Source: Aureimonas sp. SA4125 (GTDB lineage Bacteria; Pseudomonadota; Alphaproteobacteria; Rhizobiales; Rhizobiaceae). From it: a stretch of 64,000 bases of DNA. Within the stretch, counting starts at the first letter, position 1, and every line of letters begins with the position of its first letter. The position numbers and the translations under genes are program-made. Positions 9,398 to 18,212 of the stretch are shown here, in pieces. The stretch lies in the NCBI RefSeq assembly GCF_019973775.1, contig NZ_AP025032.1, positions 3,100,001-3,164,000 of the forward strand, written 5' to 3'. The notes under the pieces are model-generated. The model worked only from the letters and a program-made list of their open reading frames with translations. It did not search any database and was not told where the DNA came from.

Positions 9398-9766
9398 ATG
9401 GGTGAGATACAGGATTTCGAGGCAAAAGCGGCCGAAGTGGCGGCCGTCCTGAAGGCGGTCGCGAACGAACGCCGGCTCATGCTTCTGTGCAAGCTCCTCG
9501 ACCTTGGGGAGGCCAGTGTCGGTTCGCTGGCAGAAGCCGTCGGCCTTTCGCAATCGGCTCTGTCGCAGCATCTGACCGTCCTGAAGGAGCAGGGAATCGT
9601 CGCCTACCGCCGCGAGAGCCAGACCCTCTACTACCGGATCGCCGACCCGCGCATCGTCGCGCTTTTCTCGACCCTGCAAGGGCTGTTCTGCCCACCCAGG
9701 AATGAAAGCCCCCCCGCGGTGGAAGCCTTGGATCACGCCGCCCCCCGGGAGACGTCGATTGACTGA
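9398..9766 (+). CDS. ArsR-family regulator, SqrR/BigR-like persulfide sensor
   Basis: A 122-residue winged-helix repressor. The core ALSQHLTVLKEQGIVAYRRESQTLYYRIAD is typical of the BigR/SqrR/YgaV branch. Two cysteines stand at the positions used for sulfide/persulfide sensing in that branch: C31 (LMLLCKLL) and C98 (GLFCPP), 67 residues apart. Members of this branch control sulfide oxidation and sulfur-transport genes. Downstream, at 9798-9884, lies a piece of a YedE-type sulfur transporter, the kind of gene such regulators usually sit beside; here it is only a remnant. The regulator has an intact frame and a perfect palindromic operator. Confidence 0.82.
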   Translation: MGEIQDFEAKAAEVAAVLKAVANERRLMLLCKLLDLGEASVGSLAEAVGLSQSALSQHLTVLKEQGIVAYRRESQTLYYRIADPRIVALFSTLQGLFCPPRNESPPAVEALDHAAPRETSID

Positions 9767-9797
9767 GTTGGCGCCCTACTTCGAGATCAGGACGTAG

Positions 9798-9884
9798 CGC
9801 GACCTCGATCCCCGCCTTCTGCCGGGCGCCGCGATCTTCGGCATCGGCTACGTGGTCATACCGATCTGTCGGCTGCAGCCATAA
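9798..9884 (+). pseudogene. Remnant of a YeeE/YedE-type (DUF6691) sulfur transporter
   Basis: The frame 9798-9884 reads RDLDPRLLPGAAIFGIGYVV and then runs to a stop. DPRLLxGAAIFGIG is the characteristic membrane segment of YedE/DUF6691 half-transporters, which are often encoded directly after a SqrR/BigR-type regulator. Only ~20 recognisable residues remain; no start or downstream domain is present. It overlaps the 3' end of the small minus-strand gene at 9856-10074. Confidence 0.55.
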
Positions 9885-10074
9885 GCTTCTTGATATGGCA
9901 AGCAAAAGCCCATGTCGCGGGGACACCCAGAACCGCACCGCCCAGCACGGACTGTACCGGCGTGAGCACCGGCCAGCCGACCCAGGATCCGATCAGTGAA
10001 GCGAAGAACAGATTGACGGCCATCGCCCCGGCCCCGAACGGATAAAGGATCAGGGTCAAGCGCCTTAACGTCAT
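9856..10074 (-). CDS. Small membrane protein, last gene of the nor operon
   Basis: A 72-residue protein from the ATG at 10074, which overlaps the stop of the preceding gene (ATGA). An alternative ATG at 10092 would add six residues. It has two hydrophobic segments (LILYPFGAGAMAVNLFFASL; VLTPVQSVLGGAVLGVPATW) and a basic tail. It is the last member of the run norC-norB-norQ-norD-58 aa-72 aa. Small membrane proteins such as NorF or NnrT occur in nor/nir loci; I cannot say which, if either, this is. It lies downstream of the insertion in norD, so its expression may be polar-affected. Confidence 0.7.
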   Translation of the reverse strand: MTLRRLTLILYPFGAGAMAVNLFFASLIGSWVGWPVLTPVQSVLGGAVLGVPATWAFACHIKKLMAAADRSV

Positions 10075-10247
10075 CGGCGGCTGACGAGCCATTGCACCGC
10101 GGCCAGTGAGGCGAGCATCAGGATCGAGGCGACCAAGTAGGAGAGTTCGGCCTCAGCTGTCTGTGGCTGGGGGATCGGGCGCTGGAAGGCTTCCGCCACG
10201 GCGACGGCTGGTGTGAACAGAAAAAGGAGGCAGAGGGGAAGGCGCAT
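10071..10247 (-). CDS. Small secreted/membrane-anchored protein downstream of norD
   Basis: A 58-residue protein: an N-terminal signal-like hydrophobic stretch (MRLPLCLLFLFTPAVAVA), a short proline-rich linker (FQRPIPQPQ), one membrane helix (YLVASILMLASLAAVQWLV) and a basic end. AGGAG lies 7 nt before the ATG, inside the end of norD, and its stop overlaps the next gene's ATG. The tight spacing shows it belongs to the nor operon. I recognise the general type (tiny proteins in alphaproteobacterial nor operons) but no established function; NnrT is one possibility. Confidence 0.7.
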   Translation of the reverse strand: MRLPLCLLFLFTPAVAVAEAFQRPIPQPQTAEAELSYLVASILMLASLAAVQWLVSRR

Positions 10248-10248
10248 G

Positions 10249-10409
10249 TCAGGTCTCCTGTGTCAGCGAACGGTAGATATCGGGTAGAGCGCGGCCCAGC
10301 CGTGCAGGGTCGGGCAGCAGCGTGAAACCGCCACGCCCGAAGATGCGGGCGAACCAGTCCTGCCCGTCGGCATCGACGATCACGCCGTGGACGACGAGAC
10401 CCGAACGGC
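10249..10409 (-). pseudogene. norD: norD 3' fragment, severed by IS256-family insertion
   Basis: The frame RRSGLVVHGVIVD...GQDWFARIFGRGGFTLLPDPARL...YRSLTQET and stop is the C-terminal end of NorD. It is separated from the rest of the gene by the 1375-bp element at 10410-11784. Positions 10402-10409 (CGAACGGC) are the left target duplication. Removing the element and one duplication joins this piece in frame to the fragment at 11785-13518, giving a 628-residue NorD. Confidence 0.93.
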
Positions 10410-11784
10410 GGTAGTGTCCGCGCTCGTGGTGGAAATTCCGACATTGAAAGGTGTGGCTGAGGCGGTCACCGGATAGGGCGGCTAAGGTGGAGTTGCGAGA
10501 CTTCAACCTGACCGGAGAACCCGATGACCGAGGACAGACTACCGCTTGCCGAGCTTTTTGCGAAAGCCGGGGACGGCGATTTCCTGAGAACGATAGCCGA
10601 GAGCGTGATGCAGCTCCTTATGGAGGTCGACGTTGAAGGCATGATCGGCGCCGGGCGCCACGAACGGACGCAGGAACGGGCGACTTATCGCAATGGCTAC
10701 CGCGACCGCTCGCTCGACACGCGGCTCGGCTCGTTGCAGCTTCGGATACCCAAGCTTCGGCAGGGCAGCTACTTCCCGCCGTTCCTGGAGCCGAGAAAGC
10801 TCTCGGAGAAGGCCTTGGTTGCCGTCATTCAGGAAGCTTGGATCAGCGGCGTTTCCACCCGGCGGGTCGACGATCTGGTACAGGCCATGGGGCTGTCGGG
10901 GATCGGCAAGAGCACCGTATCGAAGCTGTGCAAAGACATCGACGAACGCGTCGGCGGCTTCCTCGACCGTCCTCTCACTGGCGACTGGCCCTACCTCTGG
11001 CTGGATGCGACCTACCTGAAGCAGCGCGAGGGTGGACGCATCGTTTCGGTCGCCGCCATAATCGCCGTGGCCGTGAACACGGACGGCAAGCGCGAGATCG
11101 TCGGCCTTCACATCGGCCCCTCGGAAGCGGAGACGTTTTGGTCGAGCTTCCTCAAGAGCCTCGTGCGCCGCGGCCTGTCCGGCGTGAAGCTCGTGATCTC
11201 GGATGCTCACGAAGGGCTGAAAGCCGCCATTCGCCGGGTGTTCAGCGCCTCCTGGCAGCGCTGCCGGGTGCATTGGATGCGCAACGCCCTGTCGTATGTC
11301 CCGAAGGCGCAGCAGAGCATGGCGGCGGCCGCGCTGCGCCAAGCCTTCGCCCAGCCCGATCGTGCTAGCGCCAGCCAGGCGCTGCGCCACGTCGCCGACC
11401 AGCTTCGGGGAAAGTGTCCAAAGCTCGGGGCCTTCATCGACAACAGCGAGACCGACGTGCTGGCGCACATGGATTTTCCCAGTCAGCACCGGACCCGGAT
11501 CCATTCGACGAATTCCCTGGAGCGCCTGAACAAGGAGGTGAAGCGGCGTGCCGACGTCGTCGGAATCTTCCCGAACGAGGGATCCATCATCCGGCTCATC
11601 GGCGCCGTCCTTCTCGAGGCCAACGACGAATGGCAGATCCAGAACCGCTACATGCAGACCGAACCCATGGCCGACCTCATGGCCATGGGCAACACTGCAA
11701 AACCCGAACAGATTTCCACCGAAGTCGCCTGAAACGGAGCCGCTTCAGCTACACTCAATTTCCACCACGTTGACGGACACGACC
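10410..11784 (+). mobile_element. IS256-family insertion sequence, copy 1 (in norD)
   Basis: A 1375-bp element with imperfect terminal inverted repeats (left end GGTAGTGTCC, right end GGACACGACC; the following CGTGGTGGAAATT is shared by both ends). It is flanked by the 8-bp duplication CGAACGGC at 10402-10409 and 11785-11792, as expected for IS256-type transposition. It carries one transposase gene on the plus strand, opposite to norD. Copies 2 and 3 have the same length and the same transposase sequence, so the spread is recent. Confidence 0.95.
10524..11732 (+). CDS. IS256-family transposase (copy 1)
   Basis: A 402-residue DDE transposase of the IS256/MULE group. The catalytic residues sit in LWLDATYLK (Asp), VISDAHEGL (Asp) and TNSLERLNKE (Glu). 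The preceding zinc-binding-like region (CRVHWMRN) is the usual C-x2-H signature of this family. The protein is identical in all three copies of the window. It starts 114 bp inside the element and ends 52 bp before the right end. Confidence 0.95.
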   Translation: MTEDRLPLAELFAKAGDGDFLRTIAESVMQLLMEVDVEGMIGAGRHERTQERATYRNGYRDRSLDTRLGSLQLRIPKLRQGSYFPPFLEPRKLSEKALVAVIQEAWISGVSTRRVDDLVQAMGLSGIGKSTVSKLCKDIDERVGGFLDRPLTGDWPYLWLDATYLKQREGGRIVSVAAIIAVAVNTDGKREIVGLHIGPSEAETFWSSFLKSLVRRGLSGVKLVISDAHEGLKAAIRRVFSASWQRCRVHWMRNALSYVPKAQQSMAAAALRQAFAQPDRASASQALRHVADQLRGKCPKLGAFIDNSETDVLAHMDFPSQHRTRIHSTNSLERLNKEVKRRADVVGIFPNEGSIIRLIGAVLLEANDEWQIQNRYMQTEPMADLMAMGNTAKPEQISTEVA

Positions 11785-13518
11785 CGAACGGCGGGCTTCG
11801 CGAACGGCCATGTGGCTGTCTTCGATGCCGTGGATGCCCTCGTAGTGATCGAGGTCGTTGGGCTTTCCATCCGTCAGCACCAGCAACAGCTTGCGCGCCG
11901 ATGTCTCCTTCGCCAGTTGGGCCGAGACATGCCGGATGGCTGTCCCGAGGCGCGTATAGTGGCCAGGCTGGAGACCACCGATGCGCGCGGTGACGTCGGG
12001 TGTCATACGCCCGTCAAAGCCCTTGCAGCGGGTCAGGAAGACCCGATCGCGCTTCAGCGACGAGAAGCCCCAGATCCCCAGCCGGTCGCCCGCAGCGTCG
12101 ATGCCGCCCGCCAGCGCGGCCATCGCCTCGCGCATGGTGTCGATGATGCTGCGAAGGCCGACCACCGATTCGGTGGACCGTGAACAGTCCATCAGGATCG
12201 CCACCGACAGGTCGCGCTCGACATGGCGCAGGTCGCGGTAGATGCGGTCGCTGCCCTGGCCCGTCACGCGAAGCGAGACCTGCGCCTCGATCAAGGCGTC
12301 GAGATCCAGTTCCGGGCCGTCCACCTGCCGGGGCAGGAGGACGCGTCTGGGATGCAGCGTCTCGAACTGGCGACGGACGCGCGCCATCAGACGGGGATCG
12401 GGCGTGAATTCGGCGCCGGGCTTGGCATCGGCCTCCAGCACGACGCAGTGGTCCGGCATGTAGGCGCGTGAGCGGTGATTCCATTCGGGATAGGTGAAGC
12501 GGGCCGACAGACGTTCATGCTCGGCGTCCTGCGGCGCCAGATCCAGATGCAGGCGCAGCCGGGTGGCGGCACGCTTGTGGTGCTTGCTCAGCGTGATGTT
12601 GTCCTGGTCCTCGGCAGCCTTTTGAGCATTTTCGAGGTCGTCGTCGTCTGTCGCGCGGTTGAGGCCCATGCTCTCGACCCAGGACAGGATCGATTCAAAC
12701 CGGTGCATGATGAAGCTGTCGGTGCGGTTGGCCTGCTCGTTGTCCTTGCGCTCGCCCTGCTTGCGCGTGGCGGTCGACAGACCCGGCGGGGCGCTGATCG
12801 CATCCTCGGCGGGACTGGCACCGTCCCCGCGGCTCGGGCCGTCGAGGCGCAGCCAGATCGGCAGCGGCAGCAGCGGGGCGTAGCCGCGCGGAGCCGGCAG
12901 GCAGATCGGCACGGTCGACGGCGGCGGCCCGCCCGCCAAACTCGCCCTGGCACGGCTCGCCACGGCACGTTCCGATGCAGACCCTGCCAGACCGCCCCAG
13001 ACCGTCAACAGATGGGCGCACATTGCCGCGTGAGATTCCCGCAGACCGGGACAGAGCGCCAAGGCGCGAGCGGATGCTTCTTCCATCGCGGCCAGATGAG
13101 CAAAGTCGGCGGCCAGCAGGTCCTCATGCCTGGGAGCCGGCTTGGCGCAGGCGGCAAGTGCCGCCAGCCAGAGATAGGCCGCGCGGTTCATCGTCACGGT
13201 CGGGAATGCAGCCATGGCCGGCGGCAGGCGCAGCGTCGCGCCATCGAAACTGCCGACATGCTCAAGGATCCGCGAGTCGGCGAGCTGCGCCCCGACGCCG
13301 CGCCGATGGCGCGAAGCCGTGGCGGGGCTGGCCGCGATCTCCGTCCCCGGCGCGCCGCCGAGCGCACGAAACAGCAAGGCGACGCTCGGCCGCATGGAAT
13401 CGAGCGTCACGACGCTCGCCGCATGGTCGGTCGTGGGAGCAAGGCGCAAGGCGACGCCGTGCCACAGATTGCCGACGGTCTCCTCGGGATCCATCAGATC
13501 CATCGGGTGGAGGGCCAT
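11755..13518 (-). pseudogene. norD: norD 5' fragment, NO-reductase activation protein, interrupted
   Basis: Genuine NorD sequence runs from 13518 to 11785; after that the frame reads 30 bp into the insertion sequence and stops at 11755. The fragment contains the von Willebrand A-type domain with its MIDAS motif (ILMDCSRSTES, D-x-S-x-S) and LTDGKPND. NorD works with the AAA+ protein NorQ to insert the non-haem iron of the cytochrome-c NO reductase. Loss of the last ~50 residues may abolish this. The start at 13518 follows the norQ stop by 4 bp; an internal ATG at 13503 (MDLMDPEE) is an equally plausible start. Confidence 0.93.
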
Positions 13519-13522
13519 GGAT

Positions 13523-14326
13523 CTATCCGTAGACGCTGGCGATCATGTCGCGCAGCGCCTGCGCCACCTCGGGCTCGTCCGTCAGCGGCTCGACGACGGC
13601 CGCCTGCAGCGCACGCTCGATGGGCATTCCCGCGGCGATCAGGGTGGCGGCGTAGATCAGGAGGCGGGTCGACACTCCCTCCTCCAGATCCATGCCGGAG
13701 AGAAGACGGATATGCCCGGCGAGGCGCACCAGCGGCGCCACCCGCGCCGTATCGAGCCCGCTTTCGCGGGCCACGACCGCGGTCTCGGTCGCGGCATCGG
13801 GAAAGCCGAAACTGATCGACAGAAAGCGCTGCCGGGTCGACGGCTTCAGCCGCTTGAGGATGTTCTGGTAGCCCGGATTGTAACTCGCCACCAGCATGAA
13901 GCCCGGCGGCGCGACGAGTTCCTCGCCGGTGCGGTCGATCATCAGGGTGCGGCGGTTGTCCGTCAGAGGATGCAGAACGACCGTGACGTCCTTGCGGGCC
14001 TCGATGACCTCGTCGAGGTAGCAGATGGCCCCTTCCCGCACGGCGCGGGTCAAGGGGCCGTCGATCCATTCAGTCGCCCCGCCGCGCAACAGGTAGCGCC
14101 CGATCAGATCGGCGGCGGACAGGTCGTCATGGCAGGCGACGGTGTACAGGGGACGGCCGAGACGGGCCGCCATATGCTCCACGAAGCGCGTCTTGCCGCA
14201 GCCGGTCGGCCCCTTCAGGAGAAGGGGCAGACCTTTGGCATGGGCGGTCTCGAACAGCGCGCATTCATGCGCGACGGGTCGGTAGTAAGGAAGCGCGTTT
14301 TGCGCTTCCAGGGACAGCGCGCTCAT
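13523..14326 (-). CDS. norQ: NorQ, AAA+ ATPase for NO reductase maturation
   Basis: A 267-residue MoxR-type AAA+ ATPase with Walker A GPTGCGKT (residues 39-46), Walker B ICYLDEV and the arginine-finger region KPSTRQRF. NorQ and NorD together activate the NorCB complex, probably by driving iron insertion into NorB. The ATG overlaps the norB stop (ATGA), and norD begins 4 bp after its own stop, so the four nor genes are translationally linked. The gene is intact, but its partner NorD is not. Confidence 0.94.
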   Translation of the reverse strand: MSALSLEAQNALPYYRPVAHECALFETAHAKGLPLLLKGPTGCGKTRFVEHMAARLGRPLYTVACHDDLSAADLIGRYLLRGGATEWIDGPLTRAVREGAICYLDEVIEARKDVTVVLHPLTDNRRTLMIDRTGEELVAPPGFMLVASYNPGYQNILKRLKPSTRQRFLSISFGFPDAATETAVVARESGLDTARVAPLVRLAGHIRLLSGMDLEEGVSTRLLIYAATLIAAGMPIERALQAAVVEPLTDEPEVAQALRDMIASVYG

Positions 14327-15672
14327 GGGGTGTCCCCGACGAGCGGTGCGGTGTTGGGCGCGATGATCTCGCGGCGCACCACGACCTGGCTGTAGATGAA
14401 CAGCACGGCGCCGAGAACCACGGCGATGCCCGCCCCGAACCGCATGACGTAGAACAGGCTGAGCTGATCCTGCACGTCCATGTAGCTGTCCCCGACGATC
14501 CGCTGCATGTGGGTCTGGATCGTGCCGGCGAAGGTCAGGACGAAGGTCATGAACGCCATGCCGCCGGTCATCAGCCAGAACGAGACCATGTTCAGCACCT
14601 GGTTGTAGGGCGCACGGCCCCGCAGCAGCGGCATCGCATAGGTGATGATCGCGAGATTCATCGCCACATAGGCGCCGTAGAACGACAGATGGCCGTGGGC
14701 CGCCGTGATCTGGGTGCCGTGGGTGTAGAAGTTCACCCCGTGGAAGGTGTGCAGGAAGCCCCAGACGCCAGCCCCGAAGAAGGCCACCGTCGCCGAGCCG
14801 AGCGCCCACAGGAGCGCCGCCTTGTTGGGATGGTTGCGCCTTCCCTTCCAGACCATGATGAAGGCGAAGGACATCATCGCAAAGAACGGCACGACCTCGA
14901 AAGCGGAGAAGATCGAGCCTGTCCACTGCCAGTAGCTCGGCAGGCCGATCCAGTAGAAGTGGTGGCCGGTGCCCAGAATGCCGGAAAACAGTGCCGTCGC
15001 GACGATGACGTAGAGCCACTTCTCGACGACTTCCCGGTCGACGCCGGTCAGCTTCAGCATCAGGAAGGCCAGGATCGCGGCCATCACCAGCTCCCAGGTG
15101 CCCTCGACCCACAGATGGACGACGAACCACCAGTACATCTTGTCCAGGCTGAGATTGTCGGGGTTGATGAAGGCGAAGATCCACAGCAGCGACAGCAGCC
15201 AAAGGCCGGTCAACAGCACGCCCGTGATGGCGGTCTTCCGTCCCGCGAGTACCGTCATCGAGATGTTGATGAGGAAGATCACCGCCGCGACGAGAATGCC
15301 GCCCTTGACCCAGAGCGGCTGCTCCAGGAATTCACGTCCGCCGTGGATGCCGACGAGGTAGCCGATCACCGCCCCGAGCGTGCCGACGACGAGAATGATC
15401 AACTGGAGATAGGCCAGCTTCACCGACCAGATTTCCCGCTCCGATTCCTCGGGCACCAGGAAATACGCCGCACCGAAGAAGCCCAGCAGAAGCCAGACGA
15501 TCAGCGCGTTGGTGTGGATCATGCGAATGATGTTGAACGGCAAGACCTCGGACAAGGTATTGGGCGAAATGTAGATCCAGCCTGCCAGCAAACCGCCGGC
15601 GACCTGGATGCCGAAGAGTCCCATCGCCACCAGGAAATAGGCGTAGGCTACTTTTTGTGATTGATATTTCAT
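14323..15672 (-). CDS. norB: NorB, cytochrome-c-dependent nitric oxide reductase large subunit
   Basis: A 449-residue, 12-helix haem-copper-oxidase-type protein that reduces two NO to N2O in the inner membrane. Haem and FeB ligand regions are visible: MIHTNALIVWLLLGFFG, VVHLWVEGTWEL, TGHHFYWIGLPSYWQW and AHGHLSFYGAYVAMN. The characteristic glutamates near FeB lie in HLWVEGTWE. The start at MKYQSQKVAYAYF follows the norC stop by 8 bp. Length and order (norCBQD) are normal, and the gene is intact. Confidence 0.96.
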   Translation of the reverse strand: MKYQSQKVAYAYFLVAMGLFGIQVAGGLLAGWIYISPNTLSEVLPFNIIRMIHTNALIVWLLLGFFGAAYFLVPEESEREIWSVKLAYLQLIILVVGTLGAVIGYLVGIHGGREFLEQPLWVKGGILVAAVIFLINISMTVLAGRKTAITGVLLTGLWLLSLLWIFAFINPDNLSLDKMYWWFVVHLWVEGTWELVMAAILAFLMLKLTGVDREVVEKWLYVIVATALFSGILGTGHHFYWIGLPSYWQWTGSIFSAFEVVPFFAMMSFAFIMVWKGRRNHPNKAALLWALGSATVAFFGAGVWGFLHTFHGVNFYTHGTQITAAHGHLSFYGAYVAMNLAIITYAMPLLRGRAPYNQVLNMVSFWLMTGGMAFMTFVLTFAGTIQTHMQRIVGDSYMDVQDQLSLFYVMRFGAGIAVVLGAVLFIYSQVVVRREIIAPNTAPLVGDTP

Positions 15673-15680
15673 GGTCTTCT

Positions 15681-16133
15681 CTATCCGGCGTTCGTCGGCG
15701 GCCAGCCCTGGGTATCCGTCTGATCGGCCCAGCGCAGGAACTCGGCGAGACCGCGTAATTCTTCGGGAGTAAGATTGAACTGCGGCATCTGGCGGCGACC
15801 TTCGATGCCGCTGGGTTGCGCTTCCATCCAGCCGGTCAGCACCTCGTAGGCAGCCTCCGGATCGTCGTTTACGCCCCACCGGGTCATCACATTGCCAAGC
15901 TCCGGCGCGAAATAGGCGCCTTCGCCATGCAGCGTGTGACAGTTGATGCAGCTATTGCGTTCCCAGACATGCTTGCCGAGGACGACCTCCTTCGACAGAG
16001 GCATGCCTGCTGTCGAGACATTCACGACATATTGGTGGGAATGAATGGTCATGCCGATGAACACGACGATGAAGAAGATCGAACCGCCGTAGAATATGTT
16101 CCTGGCCCGCGACTTCGTAAGTATTTCTGACAT
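15681..16133 (-). CDS. norC: NorC, nitric oxide reductase cytochrome c subunit
   Basis: A 150-residue membrane-anchored monohaem cytochrome c: one N-terminal helix (IFYGGSIFFIVVFIGMTI), a periplasmic domain with the haem motif CINCH, and a C-terminal axial Met region (RRQMPQFNLTPEE). It receives electrons from pseudoazurin or cytochrome c and passes them to NorB. It is the first gene of the norCBQD operon. Two TTG-N8-CAA boxes lie upstream; the one centred at 16202.5 is placed for activation about 28 nt before the start. Confidence 0.96.
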   Translation of the reverse strand: MSEILTKSRARNIFYGGSIFFIVVFIGMTIHSHQYVVNVSTAGMPLSKEVVLGKHVWERNSCINCHTLHGEGAYFAPELGNVMTRWGVNDDPEAAYEVLTGWMEAQPSGIEGRRQMPQFNLTPEELRGLAEFLRWADQTDTQGWPPTNAG

Positions 16134-16150
16134 TAAGACGGTCCAGGCGA

Positions 16151-16164
16151 TTGTTGCGGATCAA
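16151..16164. promoter_or_regulatory. NnrR/DNR-type box near the norC start
   Basis: TTGTTGCGGATCAA fits TTG-N8-CAA and nearly the FNR consensus TTGAT-N4-ATCAA. It is centred only 24 bp from the norC ATG, too close for activation from -41.5 unless the transcript is leaderless. It may modulate the promoter driven by the upstream box. Confidence 0.55.
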
Positions 16165-16195
16165 ATCACCCTAGGCGGCGCCTCCGGGGCGGACT

Positions 16196-16209
16196 TTGTT
16201 GAAACGCAA
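16196..16209. promoter_or_regulatory. NnrR/DNR-type activator box for norC
   Basis: TTGTTGAAACGCAA (TTG-N8-CAA). If it acts at -41.5, transcription would start near 16161, 28 nt before the norC ATG. The spacing matches the boxes at nosR, nirK and pseudoazurin. Confidence 0.75.
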
Positions 16210-16394
16210 AGACGCGACCCAATGTGACCGAGCTCCTGGCGGGATGTCGGCCTTGGGACGGGCGGCGCACCCGCCTTCATCGGAGCCCCGCCCCCCATCG
16301 AAGCGCGTGCCACGCTGAATGGTGTCCAACGGGCGGAAAGCCGTATCCTCCGGCCTCCGTCGCTGCCCATCCGCTCGCACGTTGGGCGAGACGC

Positions 16395-16837
16395 CTATAT
16401 CGCGGGTCGTGGCTGGGACGGATGAGGGCGGGGTAGAGCAGGTGTCGTCATAAGATCGCGCGCGGCGACGACGTCGAAGTAGGGCTTTCCACGATGTCCA
16501 TCCCACCGGTCTGGTTGCGGGACGCCGATGCTGGCAGCCACCCCGCCCATCACGGACAGGCGGTCGGCGTCCGTCACCACGATGCGGCAGCGCCGGCTTT
16601 CCACCAGCCCGCGCTTTTCCCAGTCACTCAGCAATCGGCTGACGGTGTGGAGCGTGGTTCCGGTCATGTCGGCAACGTTCTGCCGGGTGATCGGAAAGCC
16701 GATCTCGACGCCCCCGGCAACCGCACGTCCCGATTGGCCGATCATGCGCACCAGGGCGCAGGCGATGCGTTGTTCGACCAGCTTGGTGGACAACTCGACG
16801 AGCCGGTCGCTCATCTCGTCGGCCCGGTTCCCGAAAG
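16395..16837 (-). pseudogene. nnrR-like Crp/Fnr regulator, 3' (DNA-binding) fragment
   Basis: Encodes the C-terminal helix-turn-helix half: ADEMSDRLVELSTKLVEQRIACALVR and then [24 protein letters not shown], whose recognition helix TTLHTVSR is typical of NO-responsive NnrR/DNR-type proteins. An ATG at 16814 could permit a truncated product lacking the sensor domain. The sensor half lies at 18213-18608, beyond IS copy 2. Removing the element plus one duplication restores an in-frame 276-residue gene. It sits directly upstream of norC. Confidence 0.9.
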
Positions 16838-18212
16838 GGTCGTGTCCGTCAACGTGGTGGAAATTGAGTGTAGCTGAAGCGGCTCCGTTTCAGGCGACTT
16901 CGGTGGAAATCTGTTCGGGTTTTGCAGTGTTGCCCATGGCCATGAGGTCGGCCATGGGTTCGGTCTGCATGTAGCGGTTCTGGATCTGCCATTCGTCGTT
17001 GGCCTCGAGAAGGACGGCGCCGATGAGCCGGATGATGGATCCCTCGTTCGGGAAGATTCCGACGACGTCGGCACGCCGCTTCACCTCCTTGTTCAGGCGC
17101 TCCAGGGAATTCGTCGAATGGATCCGGGTCCGGTGCTGACTGGGAAAATCCATGTGCGCCAGCACGTCGGTCTCGCTGTTGTCGATGAAGGCCCCGAGCT
17201 TTGGACACTTTCCCCGAAGCTGGTCGGCGACGTGGCGCAGCGCCTGGCTGGCGCTAGCACGATCGGGCTGGGCGAAGGCTTGGCGCAGCGCGGCCGCCGC
17301 CATGCTCTGCTGCGCCTTCGGGACATACGACAGGGCGTTGCGCATCCAATGCACCCGGCAGCGCTGCCAGGAGGCGCTGAACACCCGGCGAATGGCGGCT
17401 TTCAGCCCTTCGTGAGCATCCGAGATCACGAGCTTCACGCCGGACAGGCCGCGGCGCACGAGGCTCTTGAGGAAGCTCGACCAAAACGTCTCCGCTTCCG
17501 AGGGGCCGATGTGAAGGCCGACGATCTCGCGCTTGCCGTCCGTGTTCACGGCCACGGCGATTATGGCGGCGACCGAAACGATGCGTCCACCCTCGCGCTG
17601 CTTCAGGTAGGTCGCATCCAGCCAGAGGTAGGGCCAGTCGCCAGTGAGAGGACGGTCGAGGAAGCCGCCGACGCGTTCGTCGATGTCTTTGCACAGCTTC
17701 GATACGGTGCTCTTGCCGATCCCCGACAGCCCCATGGCCTGTACCAGATCGTCGACCCGCCGGGTGGAAACGCCGCTGATCCAAGCTTCCTGAATGACGG
17801 CAACCAAGGCCTTCTCCGAGAGCTTTCTCGGCTCCAGGAACGGCGGGAAGTAGCTGCCCTGCCGAAGCTTGGGTATCCGAAGCTGCAACGAGCCGAGCCG
17901 CGTGTCGAGCGAGCGGTCGCGGTAGCCATTGCGATAAGTCGCCCGTTCCTGCGTCCGTTCGTGGCGCCCGGCGCCGATCATGCCTTCAACGTCGACCTCC
18001 ATAAGGAGCTGCATCACGCTCTCGGCTATCGTTCTCAGGAAATCGCCGTCCCCGGCTTTCGCAAAAAGCTCGGCAAGCGGTAGTCTGTCCTCGGTCATCG
18101 GGTTCTCCGGTCAGGTTGAAGTCTCGCAACTCCACCTTAGCCGCCCTATCCGGTGACCGCCTCAGCCACACCTTTCAATGTCGGAATTTCCACCACGAGC
18201 GCGGACACTACC
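16838..18212 (-). mobile_element. IS256-family insertion sequence, copy 2 (in nnrR-like gene)
   Basis: A 1375-bp element in the orientation opposite to copy 1. The flanking 8-bp duplication is CCCGAAAG at 16830-16837 and 18213-18220. The ends read GGTCGTGTCC and GGACACTACC, the same two ends as in copies 1 and 3. It separates the effector domain of the regulator from its DNA-binding domain. Confidence 0.95.
16890..18098 (-). CDS. IS256-family transposase (copy 2)
   Basis: 402 residues, identical to the transposase of copy 1, with the same DDE residues (LDATYLK, ISDAHEG, TNSLERLNKE). It is transcribed in the same direction as the regulator gene it splits, so read-through from the element could reach the downstream regulator fragment. 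Confidence 0.95.
   Translation of the reverse strand: MTEDRLPLAELFAKAGDGDFLRTIAESVMQLLMEVDVEGMIGAGRHERTQERATYRNGYRDRSLDTRLGSLQLRIPKLRQGSYFPPFLEPRKLSEKALVAVIQEAWISGVSTRRVDDLVQAMGLSGIGKSTVSKLCKDIDERVGGFLDRPLTGDWPYLWLDATYLKQREGGRIVSVAAIIAVAVNTDGKREIVGLHIGPSEAETFWSSFLKSLVRRGLSGVKLVISDAHEGLKAAIRRVFSASWQRCRVHWMRNALSYVPKAQQSMAAAALRQAFAQPDRASASQALRHVADQLRGKCPKLGAFIDNSETDVLAHMDFPSQHRTRIHSTNSLERLNKEVKRRADVVGIFPNEGSIIRLIGAVLLEANDEWQIQNRYMQTEPMADLMAMGNTAKPEQISTEVA

Noticed and set aside
17118..18083. 321-codon frame antisense to the transposase, present in all three IS copies
   Set aside because: It follows the transposase codons on the opposite strand; conserved only because the element is duplicated.
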